From contig NZ_VCNI01000001.1 in assembly GCF_005937185.1 (NCBI RefSeq), forward strand, positions 1,794,657 to 1,858,656: 64,000 bases of DNA. The letters are read 5' to 3'. Below, piece after piece: positions 29,001 to 37,948 of the stretch (positions are counted from its first letter, which is position 1; the number at the start of each line of letters is the position of its first letter). The stretch is from Flagellimonas algicola (GTDB taxonomy: Bacteria > Bacteroidota > Bacteroidia > Flavobacteriales > Flavobacteriaceae). The notes under the pieces were generated by a model. The model worked only from the letters and a program-made list of their open reading frames with translations, was not told the DNA's origin and searched no databases. The position numbers and the translations under genes are program-made.

Positions 29001-30556
29001 AATGTCCAGACGTTTTTTCAAGAACAAACAAGGGATGTCCTGAATTTGACCAGGTTTATTGGAATGCCGTTAAAAACCAGAATACAACAAAAGCCTACCT
29101 TGATTACCTAAAAAACTCTAATCCGAATCACGAATCGTATAGAGAGGCCGTCAATATCCTGGACTCGCTATTATCTAATCGTGGCTTTGTACAATTTCAA
29201 GAGACCAATGGAAACGAATTGTTCGAGAAATATCATGATATCCCCAACATTGGGCAATTTTATTTTTCAAAAAGAGATCAAACAATTCGCGATGGAGCAA
29301 TCGGGAAAACAAGAAAAATTATTCGTAGAACTGGTGTGATTCGAACTGGAGACATTGTAAAACTATTGCGTTTGGAAAATGTTCTACCTAATTCCATTTG
29401 GGCTGAAATTGCTTTTGGCGGACGAAATACAAGAATAACGATAAACCCTGTGGAGAGGGACACTATCAAAAGTGAGCCCATTCAAGGCTCAATTGAAAAA
29501 GATGCTGTCATAAGAAAATCAAAAGAAAAGGACGGAATAAACGACAACCTGCCAAATACTGAAGAAAAAATGATACCCCAGACCACCATTTCAAATCTAC
29601 CGGGAGAACTAAACCATACGAACTCCGGATCAGAGAGACCAGCACTTTATGTGTGGGATTTTTCAACGGAAATTCCCGAACTAAAGAATGTTGCGTCAGA
29701 GTTAACTAGCGATTTTGAGACCGAGCTTATCAATTTAGACCGCTACAGGATTCTAGATAGAAGAAATTATAGCAGGTTGGTATCTGTTCAAAAAATAGAA
29801 GAAGAAGCATCCGATATAAAGAATTTGACAAATAGTTCGATTGATAATCTTGAAGTAAATAAAGCGGAAATCGTAGTTTTTGGTGAATTAAAGGAAAATG
29901 TCAATAGTGGAGAATATAACTTGACAGTAATCTTTCAAAAATTGAATGGGGAAATTAGTAGGAAGAGTAGTATCTTTATTAGGCGTGGCTTGATATCCGA
30001 TAATACCACAAGAGAAGAATCGATACGGAAATTAATTCTACAATTACATGAAAGAGAAATTAAAGAGACGCAACAAAAAGAATTGGAATCTATTTCCAAT
30101 TTGCTCTACACCTATCTGCTGAGGGTCGAAGAGGTTTGGAGATCATATGGTGATATCAGCTTTATGCTGGATGCGCCCTCCTATCCGGTTGAATTTTCAA
30201 ATCAAATAGAAGCCTACAATGAAATTTTTGAACGTATTCACAATAACCGGGATAAGATAATAAGCGATTTTTCTACAAATTGGGATAAAGCACAAACCCA
30301 AGTTTTAAATGAAATTATCGAATCTATAATTTACGATGTCCATGAAAGAAATATTCTGAAACTTGATCAAGTCCGAATGGAAATCGATAGATATAGGTTG
30401 GAAAAATCAAAAAAGGTAAAAAAAAGACTTCGTGAAGAAATCATACAAAAGACAAGGAAATGGACGGGAGATCTTCAATTTTCAATTGAACTACTTAAAG
30501 TGAAAACAGAATCATTTTTAAATGATTTAAGGTCCAAATTAGACTCTAAAAACTAA
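26015..30556 (+). CDS. giant membrane protein with vWA-like, TSP3 and CsgG-like regions
   Basis: About 1513 residues from the ATG at 26015 (MGKVHLPLYDFFLVLKQHNF); a TTG at 25979 would add 12 residues and overlap the MoxR gene. Order (numbering from ATG): helical N-terminus typical of MoxR partners; transmembrane helix near 90-110; PKD-like domain (VDWGDGTSKDN, about 155-190); transmembrane helix near 335-360; a vWA-like Rossmann region (EFLVLIDRNYTNDQQ to about 600); transmembrane helix near 850-875; a thrombospondin type 3 repeat (DRDGDDFPDNEDECPD); a CsgG/FlgO-like domain (ALYVWDFSTEIPELKNVASEL, ending near 1340); and a long coiled coil to the end. It probably spans the envelope. The fused architecture is unusual. 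Confidence 0.7.
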   Translation: MGKVHLPLYDFFLVLKQHNFLVTPQQITEANQVIKKYADKVKSEMELCNYLVPIFAKSQEEQHQFIELFEEYYAQKEPSVEPSRTTPSWVFLLIVPLLLATLALLYFYPDPPPPKEHQIYLETITSSVDPLAERVEITFSLEQGSEHIQLDHSVDWGDGTSKDNLLKHDYREDGIYNITAYVQFSDEGVAYYDTITKAQRICIAQSSLILTRSFEGDSIAINRDFELSATLIGNKKPEQTTWVGSDIEIIANESIEPNTENQQRRQTVTMRSRITEVGNHNFEFLANYNQESCNVGEDITLIAYDPNPYNPTTDRSNPFTAHIYPSDGAIELRPNYMVRQKWFNVLFGLLALSTIGMVYFFEKRWKLKKAETEKTEENKTEYGRLTQSFKGKKGAVDIPFIEKNYLPYPEAEMNGIATQMRSRISDKGTYLHVQKTITKAIQHAGFFNPVLVSRTQQSEFLVLIDRNYTNDQQAKLFDFLIDLLRKRNVLINKFYFKIDPSLCYSEKENQPINLETLSEKYPEHILLLFGNGYQLIYPDYPNIKKDFVQLFERWRFKAVITPASFMDWGNKEHTVLKPHLPIFPVDIPGLLLLMPKLFREGTNIDTLLSQYTDQFYKVAPIDFEDLDELYTYCENVDWAKSKDRGQYGNVLFQWIAALAVYPKIRWELLLSIGKAVLEHHGLGHHLNFTSLLLLARVDWIKLGEFPDFTRFELLKHLTKENEIVARETILKVLKEIPEAELNSTHFAYEEKETQRLMNEFTLYAHDPISYSQYKDSRALFELLLKDDHVTDGLTKAYLENPKVAWPTLINGNPILEGTTSSTKTVSLSNYLDLEDTLKEKRSKLYGIWVRAASIIVCIATAGLLFLSFANNSKRFDNNLLMLREQQTRRDISLFYKDSILNDSATRKLELRLNDSTIYDLKNSINYQPQNDREVAFTLKSLVVLDSTSSEFKSYPMTLVRNDSIIYSEEVRFDSNSYNISFDVDRDGDDFPDNEDECPDVFSRTNKGCPEFDQVYWNAVKNQNTTKAYLDYLKNSNPNHESYREAVNILDSLLSNRGFVQFQETNGNELFEKYHDIPNIGQFYFSKRDQTIRDGAIGKTRKIIRRTGVIRTGDIVKLLRLENVLPNSIWAEIAFGGRNTRITINPVERDTIKSEPIQGSIEKDAVIRKSKEKDGINDNLPNTEEKMIPQTTISNLPGELNHTNSGSERPALYVWDFSTEIPELKNVASELTSDFETELINLDRYRILDRRNYSRLVSVQKIEEEASDIKNLTNSSIDNLEVNKAEIVVFGELKENVNSGEYNLTVIFQKLNGEISRKSSIFIRRGLISDNTTREESIRKLILQLHEREIKETQQKELESISNLLYTYLLRVEEVWRSYGDISFMLDAPSYPVEFSNQIEAYNEIFERIHNNRDKIISDFSTNWDKAQTQVLNEIIESIIYDVHERNILKLDQVRMEIDRYRLEKSKKVKKRLREEIIQKTRKWTGDLQFSIELLKVKTESFLNDLRSKLDSKN

Positions 30557-30787
30557 TTACTTTACGGTAAAATATTAATTGTATTAGGAACAGTTAGAGG
30601 CATCAATAATGTAATAGTAAAAATTTTTGCACTGTAATTCCTAGTATGACTTAAACCTTTAATGGCAGCTCTTGTGAGCTAATGTAGCCATCTACAATGT
30701 ATTTGTTACAGGTTATACAAATTGTATTTTATTTCAAATTATAATTGCGTAATTTCTTACAACTAAAAACCTATCCTCTTTCATCCT

Positions 30788-31159
30788 ATGAAACTTAAAA
30801 AACACATAACGTCTTGTTTGGTTTTGGTTCTGGCAAATTTACTGGCCACTTCTTGTGTGAGCACCCGTATAGAGGCCAGCCCCTATCAAGACACCGTCGA
30901 AAATTTGGAGTGCCAACGAAAATCCAGTTGGAGTTACTGGTGGGGGGTTGCCCCAGGTAGTATCAAAGTTGTCAGTGCCAACCCGGAAATTGAAGGCACT
31001 GTTTGCCCATGTGAAGAAAATGCGATGTCTTGGGCCGTGGTTAAAACCTCTTTTACTGATTTTGCATTAAGTCTGGTGACCTTAGGTATTGTGAACCATA
31101 GAACCGCCATTTATGGCTGCGCTCGACCCCAGGGTGGCGAAGGAGATTTGGACAACTAA
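30788..31159 (+). CDS. Bor-like lipoprotein, island copy
   Basis: A 123-residue protein with a lipoprotein signal (LVLANLLATSC, Cys near residue 23). The mature part has conserved Cys residues and ends VKTSFTDFALSLVTLGIVNHRTAIYGCA, a pattern reminiscent of the phage Bor lipoprotein (F..gfitLGIYtP...yC), so a serum-resistance-like Bor fold is possible. It is clearly paralogous to the protein at 49085-49441 and, like it, lies about 12 bp before an FAD oxidoreductase gene. Confidence 0.75.
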   Translation: MKLKKHITSCLVLVLANLLATSCVSTRIEASPYQDTVENLECQRKSSWSYWWGVAPGSIKVVSANPEIEGTVCPCEENAMSWAVVKTSFTDFALSLVTLGIVNHRTAIYGCARPQGGEGDLDN

Positions 31160-31171
31160 AAAAATATACCC

Positions 31172-32752
31172 ATGCTACCCAAAGGAATAACACGTTTGCC
31201 CATTAAAAAATGGACCAATAAGCATGAAAATTTTACCCATGATTTGGTAGAAAATGCTTCATTCAAGCTACGTAATCCCAGAGAAGGAAAGCGACGGGAA
31301 CGATACCATCAAACAACTAAAAACTTCCAATGGCTCATTCAACATGCCCTGGACAACAATCTCAAACTGCGCGCCATGGGCAGTGGTTGGTCGTTTACAA
31401 AAGTTGGGGTAACCGAAGGAGGACTGATAGACACAGCTTCGTTAAACTTTTCCTTCCCCCTGACTCAAAAATATGTAAGTGATCAATATGCTCTCCAGCC
31501 AGAAGATTTGTATTTTCTACAATGTGGCACCATTGTTTATGAGGTAAATAATCGTCTGAATGCCAAGAACCCTCCACGTTCCATCAAAGCATCAGGAGCA
31601 AGTAATGGTCAAACCATTGCAGGTGCCCTATCCACCGGCACCCATGGGGCGGCCATCAACGTGGGTGCCATTCCTGAATTTGTCGTGGGACTGCATATTG
31701 TTACCGGTCCTGACACTCATATCTGGTTGGAACGCGCTTCTTATCCCGTTACATCACCAGAGTTTGTAGCTTGGTTGGATGCCGATTTGGTTCAAAATGA
31801 TGATTTGTTCAATGCCGCTTTGGTTTCTTTTGGAAGTTTTGGTTTTATCCATGGCGTTATGGTGGAAACCGAACCGCAATTTTTGCTTACGGAACATCGT
31901 GTTGGTAATATTCCTTACGATCATGTCTTGAAAAGTGCAATGACCACCTTGGACTTTAGTGGATTGCAACTTCCTGGAACGGGTCAAAATGGGGAATTAT
32001 ACCATTTTGAGGTACTTTTTAATATCCACAAATTTGAACCCAATGACCCAGATAAAGGAGCCTTCTTAAAGTATATGTTTAAGAAACCTATTGACCCATC
32101 AAATCCACATACCCCATTGTCTCGAAGTAATGAGTTTACGTATGGGGACGACCTTTTGGGAATTATTTCAACTGTATTAGACAAACTTCCGGGCTCAGGG
32201 TTGCTAATCCCGGCGATGGTCAACGCCATGTTCGGTTTGGCATTCGAACCTAAACCTCCGATCCAAGGCACGGTGAAAGAAATTTTTAACTATACCAAAT
32301 TTCGGGGCAAGGTGGCCAGCGCAGCCATTGGCATTGCCATCGAAGACTCCCCAAAGGCCCTGGAAACCATTGTTGAAGTAAATAAGCAAAAACCTTTTCC
32401 CGGCGGACTTTCCTTGCGCTACGTTCATGGTACCAAAGCAACCCTTGGCTTTACCAAATTCCCAAAAACCTGTGTTTTGGAAATGGATGGTGTTGATGGC
32501 GGAAAGGCCCGTGAGTTTTATGAGGCGGTTTGGAATACATTTGAACAAGAGGGGATTGCATACACTTTGCATTGGGGCAAAATCAATTTTAACCTTAACG
32601 AAAATAGGGTGAAGAACATGTATGGGGCCGCTGCGGTACAATCATGGATTGATGCTCGTAACCAATTACTTTCACCTTCCGTTCTGGCAGTATTCAACAA
32701 TAAGTTTATTACGAATTGTGGGCTGCATAAAGTTCTTGGGGCGATTGTATAA
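31172..32752 (+). CDS. FAD-binding oxidoreductase, aldonolactone oxidase type, island copy
   Basis: A 526-residue protein of the vanillyl-alcohol-oxidase/ALO superfamily. The FAD-binding PCMH fold shows RAMGSGWSFTKVG (where the covalent-FAD His of relatives is Trp, suggesting non-covalent FAD) and SGASNGQTIAGALSTGTHGAA. The C-terminus has the HWGK motif (near residue 469) of the gulonolactone/alditol oxidase group. It is about four-fifths identical by eye to 49453-51024. The substrate is unknown; peroxide production by such oxidases could be toxic (inference). Confidence 0.88.
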   Translation: MLPKGITRLPIKKWTNKHENFTHDLVENASFKLRNPREGKRRERYHQTTKNFQWLIQHALDNNLKLRAMGSGWSFTKVGVTEGGLIDTASLNFSFPLTQKYVSDQYALQPEDLYFLQCGTIVYEVNNRLNAKNPPRSIKASGASNGQTIAGALSTGTHGAAINVGAIPEFVVGLHIVTGPDTHIWLERASYPVTSPEFVAWLDADLVQNDDLFNAALVSFGSFGFIHGVMVETEPQFLLTEHRVGNIPYDHVLKSAMTTLDFSGLQLPGTGQNGELYHFEVLFNIHKFEPNDPDKGAFLKYMFKKPIDPSNPHTPLSRSNEFTYGDDLLGIISTVLDKLPGSGLLIPAMVNAMFGLAFEPKPPIQGTVKEIFNYTKFRGKVASAAIGIAIEDSPKALETIVEVNKQKPFPGGLSLRYVHGTKATLGFTKFPKTCVLEMDGVDGGKAREFYEAVWNTFEQEGIAYTLHWGKINFNLNENRVKNMYGAAAVQSWIDARNQLLSPSVLAVFNNKFITNCGLHKVLGAIV

Positions 32753-32809
32753 CTAATAAGAAAGAATATTTGCCATACAAAAGTTATATTCCAATACAAA
32801 CAAAGAAAC

Positions 32810-34462
32810 ATGATAAGGCCATTAAATGAAGGTATGAAAACCAATTCTGAAAACGAAGATATAGAAACGGAGTTTGAAGTTGGGTCCTATGGGGAATCAG
32901 AATGGTTAATTACGCAAAAGACCACTAATTTGATTGCTGCAGCTTTTATTGCGAATCCAGATTTTCCGGAATTGCATACCCTTCCTCGATTCCACCCCAC
33001 ACCATATAACAATTTTGGACAATATTACTTGTTTGACTATGAGAGGTTTTTAAGAATCATTTATGACACCACAAAATACATGAAAAAATCAATAAACACT
33101 TGGACAATAATAGGTCCATGGGTTTTATCCTTTCTCGTGTTATTTCTTTTTTTAGCTATAGAGATTTTCTTCGGCTATCCCCTGGGATTTTCATTTCTGT
33201 CATCATTATTTTGTTTTTTCATATCCAGGAATATAATTCGAAATAGAAAAGGACAGAAATATGCTGAATTTCGAGCCCAGATGATTAGAAATCTTCTCAA
33301 TGATACGTGGCGTGGAAATCCAATTGATGGAAAGAGTAATGAGACCTTAGAATCTATAAAAAGTAAAATTGGAACTGGTGATATTTCGAATACTAACGTA
33401 CCCATTTTAATCATTTTTGACGACCAACACCCATTTCCTGGGTACGGAAAACTACAAATGGACAATCTGTTTGTATGCCGACCAAAGGATAAAGAAAAAA
33501 AAGAAATCTCCAGTAATTCAAGTTTATTTGAAACAATAGCTTCCAAAATCAAGGAGGACATTGATGTTTATGGCCTACAGAACTATAAAACAGGGAGGGT
33601 AATTTCAATTCATGGGGATTCATTGAGAATGGAAAGTAAATGGTTAAATGAAGAAAAAATTCCCAAACTGTATTTTGAACTGGAAAAGAACTCTAATAAT
33701 AAAGAACTAGAAAAGGACGGGTCAAGTCGCCTCTTTTTTGTGGTTCAAGTTCTTTTGCCTGGACATATGACCGCCGCTTCTTTTTTTATTAGACCTTATA
33801 TGGCTGAAAATGCTGTAGCTTGCCAAATTTCATTAGCAACTCTGGGGCCACCAATATTTGATGAGGCGTATTTGCTAAAAAGACTTGCAAAATACAAATC
33901 GGAGAAAAAAAGAGTTAAGAAAAGTGGTGGGTTTATAGTTGCAGTAAAGAGTCTATTCACTTTTTCGATCAATGATTTGACAAATACCCTTCCTTTCCTT
34001 GAGTTAAAACACCAAGGTTTAATTGGAAAAGACAAAATAATATTCAGCAAGTCCCCCAATATCAGGAAAATATCTAAGTTAAATCCACTTTTCTCGAAAG
34101 TAAGAAAGCACGCAGTTTACAAAAAGGAATACAAAAAAATAATCGAAGAAAATGTTAACTGGCCGGGCATCTATTATTATCCAATAAATCTTAGGGAAGA
34201 AAACTCCTTTACCTTTACCTCAGATTATTTTGGGCAACCAGAGGCTATTGCCTCCGCAAAAACTCTTTATGACCAAATATCGCGTAGCGTGTTGGATTCC
34301 TTTGATGGTATGGGATATGATATTTCGGACTATAAAGATGGGGAGGGTAATTATTCCATCAATGCCGACAAAATAGAAAAATTGATTGTTGGCGAAAAAA
34401 TAACGATTAAGTCTGTTGAGAAAAAAAGAAGTGAGAAGTCGACTGATTCTTCAAAAAAATGA
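32810..34462 (+). CDS. membrane protein of unknown function (550 aa)
   Basis: Two transmembrane helices form a hairpin at about 103-145 (GPWVLSFLVLFLFLAIEIFF, then FSFLSSLFCFFIS). The N-terminal and large C-terminal parts would be cytoplasmic and show no domain that I know. A segment near 200 (VPILIIFDDQHPFPGYGKLQ) has a strand-loop look. The stop overlaps the next gene (ATGA), so it is coupled to the TIR-like protein; a membrane effector or sensor role is plausible but unproven. Confidence 0.65.
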   Translation: MIRPLNEGMKTNSENEDIETEFEVGSYGESEWLITQKTTNLIAAAFIANPDFPELHTLPRFHPTPYNNFGQYYLFDYERFLRIIYDTTKYMKKSINTWTIIGPWVLSFLVLFLFLAIEIFFGYPLGFSFLSSLFCFFISRNIIRNRKGQKYAEFRAQMIRNLLNDTWRGNPIDGKSNETLESIKSKIGTGDISNTNVPILIIFDDQHPFPGYGKLQMDNLFVCRPKDKEKKEISSNSSLFETIASKIKEDIDVYGLQNYKTGRVISIHGDSLRMESKWLNEEKIPKLYFELEKNSNNKELEKDGSSRLFFVVQVLLPGHMTAASFFIRPYMAENAVACQISLATLGPPIFDEAYLLKRLAKYKSEKKRVKKSGGFIVAVKSLFTFSINDLTNTLPFLELKHQGLIGKDKIIFSKSPNIRKISKLNPLFSKVRKHAVYKKEYKKIIEENVNWPGIYYYPINLREENSFTFTSDYFGQPEAIASAKTLYDQISRSVLDSFDGMGYDISDYKDGEGNYSINADKIEKLIVGEKITIKSVEKKRSEKSTDSSKK

Positions 34463-35067
34463 CTATGAAAGTAGATATTAAGGCAAATACCATAGGTAAG
34501 AATTACGTAGTAAAAAAAATGACAATCAAAAATGTCAAAAAGCTATATGGAGTTAATCCAGATAGCATAGACCATAGAATTAAGGTTTTTTTGGCCTCAT
34601 CAAAGGAACTTGAGGAAGACAGAAGGGCCTTTGAAACCATTTTGGCAAGGTTAAATGATGATTTTATTAAACAGCATATTTATATAGAATTAGTAATATG
34701 GGAGAAATTCTTGGACACGGTCGCTCTGGGCGGATTACAAAAAGAATACAATAAAGCCATTCGTAAGTGTGATATTTTTGTAATGTTATTTTCTACAAAA
34801 GTTGGAGAATATACTTTAGAGGAGTTCGAAGTCGCTTTTTCAAATTTCAAGAAAAAAGGGAAACCATTAATTTTCGTCTACTCAAGGGAAATATCATCAA
34901 AACTGGAATCTGCAGATAAATATTTTAAAAGCGCCGAGTTATTTAAAGAAAGGTTAGGTTCAATAGGGCACTATTACACATCTTATAAAAACACTGAAAA
35001 TCTATTATTTCACTTTTCCAATCAACTCAAAAAAATAGAGCTACATAAATTATCCCAGAAAAAATAA
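34459..35067 (+). CDS. DUF4062/TIR-like protein
   Basis: A 202-residue protein. After a 35-residue lead, HRIKVFLASSKELEEDRRAFETIL and AIRKCDIFVMLFSTKVGEYTLEEFEVAF are the first strand-helix and the acidic helix of the DUF4062/TIR-like Rossmann fold. It overlaps the upstream membrane protein gene by four bases, indicating a two-gene unit. NAD-glycohydrolase activity is possible but unproven. Confidence 0.75.
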   Translation: MTMKVDIKANTIGKNYVVKKMTIKNVKKLYGVNPDSIDHRIKVFLASSKELEEDRRAFETILARLNDDFIKQHIYIELVIWEKFLDTVALGGLQKEYNKAIRKCDIFVMLFSTKVGEYTLEEFEVAFSNFKKKGKPLIFVYSREISSKLESADKYFKSAELFKERLGSIGHYYTSYKNTENLLFHFSNQLKKIELHKLSQKK

Positions 35068-35202
35068 CAAATGCGTAGACTTCTTTAGTACAATGAAAGA
35101 TTCTAATTTATTTGGACAACTTTTTAAAATTGAATATTTCAATGACGGGTCAGTCCTTCGAAAATATTTGTTTGGAATTTGACCAAGTTATCCAAAAGTG
35201 AA

Positions 35203-35754
35203 ATGATACGTAAAACAAAAATACATCTCCTAAACATATTTGTTTTCGCTCTTACCTTATCATCATGTATCTATAAAGAAAATAATTCTCTTAAAAAAGA
35301 AATGTCAATTCAAAAGTTGGAATCAGATGTATTTGATTTAATCAGTGATTTAGAAGCAGACAAAATAATTTTCAAGAAAGACACATTACCATTGGATGAT
35401 TTTTCAACCGAGGGTGGTGAGTTGATTATATTTACATCAGACAAAAAAGACTATTGCGTTTTTGACTTTTGGTTATATGGGGAAATGGGGAAACTACACT
35501 ATACCTACTGGACCGACACATCAAATACGATTGTATTTGCCAGAAGGATATCCTACAACTATGACAGGCCCTATTACAAAGAAGGTTTTCAAATAGACAC
35601 CATGAAACACTATTTATCCTTTGGCCATACCAAAAACAGGCTTTTCGGAAAGAACCGACAAGAAATTTTTGAAAAGAAAGAAACGCAAGCCGTGCAAGAA
35701 GACCTGAGGTCCTTCTTCAATGAATTGACTTCAGGAATAGAGCTCCCAAACTAG
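35203..35754 (+). CDS. hypothetical lipoprotein
   Basis: The ATG at 35203 (MIRKTKIHLLNIFVFALTLSSC) gives a clean lipoprotein signal with Cys at about residue 22; an upstream TTG frame would add eight residues. The mature protein has about 160 residues rich in aromatic and acidic residues, with no recognised domain. It lies between the TIR-like gene and the peptidoglycan-binding gene on the same strand. Confidence 0.65.
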   Translation: MIRKTKIHLLNIFVFALTLSSCIYKENNSLKKEMSIQKLESDVFDLISDLEADKIIFKKDTLPLDDFSTEGGELIIFTSDKKDYCVFDFWLYGEMGKLHYTYWTDTSNTIVFARRISYNYDRPYYKEGFQIDTMKHYLSFGHTKNRLFGKNRQEIFEKKETQAVQEDLRSFFNELTSGIELPN

Positions 35755-35850
35755 TCCAAATCCATGTAGGTTTTGAACTTGAAATTCCGTAAATTAAGAA
35801 TCTAGTTCCCTTTCAAAATTAATGATTCATTCATCGAAAAACCAACTATT

Positions 35851-36468
35851 ATGGAGTGTTCTAATATTATTGAAGCAGAATTAAATAAGGGAGATATTTC
35901 TCAATCCTTGTTTAAGGGATCCCCATCAAAAAACAGCATTACCGATTTACAACTGGTACTGTTCGAACTTGGATTTAGAACGGAATTGAAATGGGACAAT
36001 TATCAAGCGGATGGAGACTATGGCAATGCGACCGTCAATGCAGTTGCTGCATTTGCAAAGAAGAACAAGTACCAAAGTGATGGTTTAAGTGTTTCAAACA
36101 AACTAGCGGAACTGCTATTGCAACGGCATGATTTTTTGCCCGATATGTATATTTTATGGTCCATCTACAAATCTGACCTTAGAACAAGAAAATACATTTC
36201 AAAAGGCACGCCCATGAGTATTACCGCGATTCAGGTATTGCTCAATGAATTGGGTTATGGCAAGGAACTGAATTTTCCAAAATACGGTGCTGACGGTCTT
36301 TATGGGCAAAGCACCAAAAATGCCATGATAAAATTTGCCAACGACCATGGAATCACTTCTGATGGGGACTTATTGACCCGCCCTTTGGTGAACCTATTGA
36401 TTAAAAAAATTAATCCGTATTATGGTAAAAAGTGGGGGGGATTTGGCATTGCAAAACTTACCCAATAA
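35851..36468 (+). CDS. peptidoglycan-binding protein, N-terminal half of a split PG hydrolase
   Basis: A 205-residue protein with two PG_binding_1 repeats, each with the signature of a G-x-D-G-x-(Y)G-x-x-T-x-x-A loop: QADGDYGNATVNAVAAFAKKN (about 51-71) and GADGLYGQSTKNAMIKFANDHG (about 149-170). No signal peptide is seen. The frame ends at 36468, shortly after a G7 run (36434-36440). Removing one G joins it to the M15 peptidase frame for a 358-residue enzyme. Confidence 0.8.
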   Translation: MECSNIIEAELNKGDISQSLFKGSPSKNSITDLQLVLFELGFRTELKWDNYQADGDYGNATVNAVAAFAKKNKYQSDGLSVSNKLAELLLQRHDFLPDMYILWSIYKSDLRTRKYISKGTPMSITAIQVLLNELGYGKELNFPKYGADGLYGQSTKNAMIKFANDHGITSDGDLLTRPLVNLLIKKINPYYGKKWGGFGIAKLTQ

Positions 36469-36928
36469 AAATTCACCACTGGTATATTTTGAAGGATCAC
36501 GATTTCGTGGCAAACCTTGCCGGGCGGACGTACAATTTATTCCCTCTTTGGAAAAGGTCAATGATTATGCTGAGAAAGCAGATGTCTACGTTTATGTAAC
36601 AAGTTCTTTTCGCACAAGTTCCAATGTGAATGGGGCCATCGTAACGCCAGCAAAACGTTCCAACCATATGGCGGGTCATGGCATTGACATGAACGTTATT
36701 TACGGTAATGACCAATGGGCCAATTCAAAGGTGCTCAATAAATATCCCGCAGTTCCGGCACCAGTTAAAAAGTTTATTGATTCAATCATAGCCGACCCAA
36801 AGCTTCGTTGGGGCGGTAAGTTTAGAATTAAGGATGTGGTGCATATCGACGACCATTTAAATAAAGATCGAGATAAATGGGAAGAACGATACCAAGCCAT
36901 GCAAAGGGCTGTGCAGTTGGGGGAGTAA
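36422..36928 (+). CDS. M15-family peptidase, C-terminal half of a split PG hydrolase
   Basis: A 168-residue reading frame whose stated start is probably not real; it overlaps the previous frame by 47 bp. The M15 D,D-/L,D-carboxypeptidase zinc site is visible: H82 and D89 in SNHMAGHGIDM, and the third ligand in VVHIDDHL. The domain cuts peptidoglycan cross-links or stem peptides. Joined to the upstream PG-binding repeats it has the standard architecture of a cell-wall hydrolase. Confidence 0.8.
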   Translation: MVKSGGDLALQNLPNKNSPLVYFEGSRFRGKPCRADVQFIPSLEKVNDYAEKADVYVYVTSSFRTSSNVNGAIVTPAKRSNHMAGHGIDMNVIYGNDQWANSKVLNKYPAVPAPVKKFIDSIIADPKLRWGGKFRIKDVVHIDDHLNKDRDKWEERYQAMQRAVQLGE

Positions 36929-36964
36929 GGTTTTGCCTCGTCAGACCCAATGTGATTAATAGAA

Positions 36965-37927
36965 TTATTGTTCCTTCACCGACTTAACAATTTGCTGCAT
37001 TGACTCTTCAAATTTATATCCCCTTATATCAAGACATAGAACACTTTTTAAGTATCCGATAATATCAGGAAGGTTATTTCTTAATTTGGTCAATCTTGTG
37101 ATTTCAACGTTCAGGTTTGTCGAATCCACCTTTAAATCTCGTTGGGCATCGACTAAATTTTGCAACTTTTCTATCTTCTCATCAATCTCCTTAACAGCAT
37201 CTTTTACAAATTCGGGATCTAGGAATTCATTATCGGTATAGCAGCCAATCAACTTCCTGTCTCCGGTATACTCCAATAAAAAAAGTGTGTCTTTGGTTTC
37301 TTTGCCGACCCAGGACGAGCTTAAACTATTTTTTGATATAACAGATAAGGTAATCCCGGAATTACTTATTGAATCTTTGATAAACTCGTTAATGTCTTCT
37401 CCAACTTCCATATCGAATTCGTCCATTATCAATTCTATACCCTCAAGCTTTAATCTAGCATATATTTTTAGGGCATCAGTTTTGTCCTTATGATTATAGG
37501 AAATAAAGACTCTTTGATTCTTATGTTCAACATCATTTTCTATACTTGAAGAATCAGTTTCATTTTTCTTCATCAGAAAGGTCAAAATCCATGAAAAAGG
37601 AAACAAAATAAAGCTAGAAATAATAAAGGGTTTTCTAAATGTACTTGGATTATTATCATCATAAAGTTGAAGCATTGCCCAAATCACAAAAAAAGTGGAC
37701 AACACTAGTATTGAGGAGAGTATTTCTAGGAGTTTATCTTTTCTACTTATCTTCTTTTGTTTTGAACGAAAAAGAACTGTTAATAATGGAATATAGATGA
37801 TTATGAACCATAACCAAGCCCAGTAGATATGATTTGTTGCGGAACCAAAAGAAATGCCCGTCAGGAAAAGGAATAAAAGAGAAAATCCCAAAATCAAAAT
37901 AATGCCGCATCTTCTTTTTGTAGTCAT
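36965..37927 (-). CDS. four-helix membrane protein with C-terminal TIR domain
   Basis: A 320-residue protein. Four transmembrane helices in the first 120 residues; a TIR domain at about 137-235 (RVFISYNHKDKTDALKIYARL, EFDMEVGEDINEFI, and SSWVGKE with the candidate catalytic Glu), then a helical tail. Membrane-tethered TIR. It is the last gene of a six-gene minus-strand operon (20 bp after the preceding gene). Confidence 0.85.
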   Translation of the reverse strand: MTTKRRCGIILILGFSLLFLFLTGISFGSATNHIYWAWLWFIIIYIPLLTVLFRSKQKKISRKDKLLEILSSILVLSTFFVIWAMLQLYDDNNPSTFRKPFIISSFILFPFSWILTFLMKKNETDSSSIENDVEHKNQRVFISYNHKDKTDALKIYARLKLEGIELIMDEFDMEVGEDINEFIKDSISNSGITLSVISKNSLSSSWVGKETKDTLFLLEYTGDRKLIGCYTDNEFLDPEFVKDAVKEIDEKIEKLQNLVDAQRDLKVDSTNLNVEITRLTKLRNNLPDIIGYLKSVLCLDIRGYKFEESMQQIVKSVKEQ

Positions 37928-37948
37928 GTCATAAGTTTGTGATAAACA

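Noticed and set aside
32204-32641. 145-codon minus-strand frame
   Set aside because: Antisense to the FAD oxidoreductase; a similar antisense frame appears in its paralogue, which shows that it is a codon-usage artefact.
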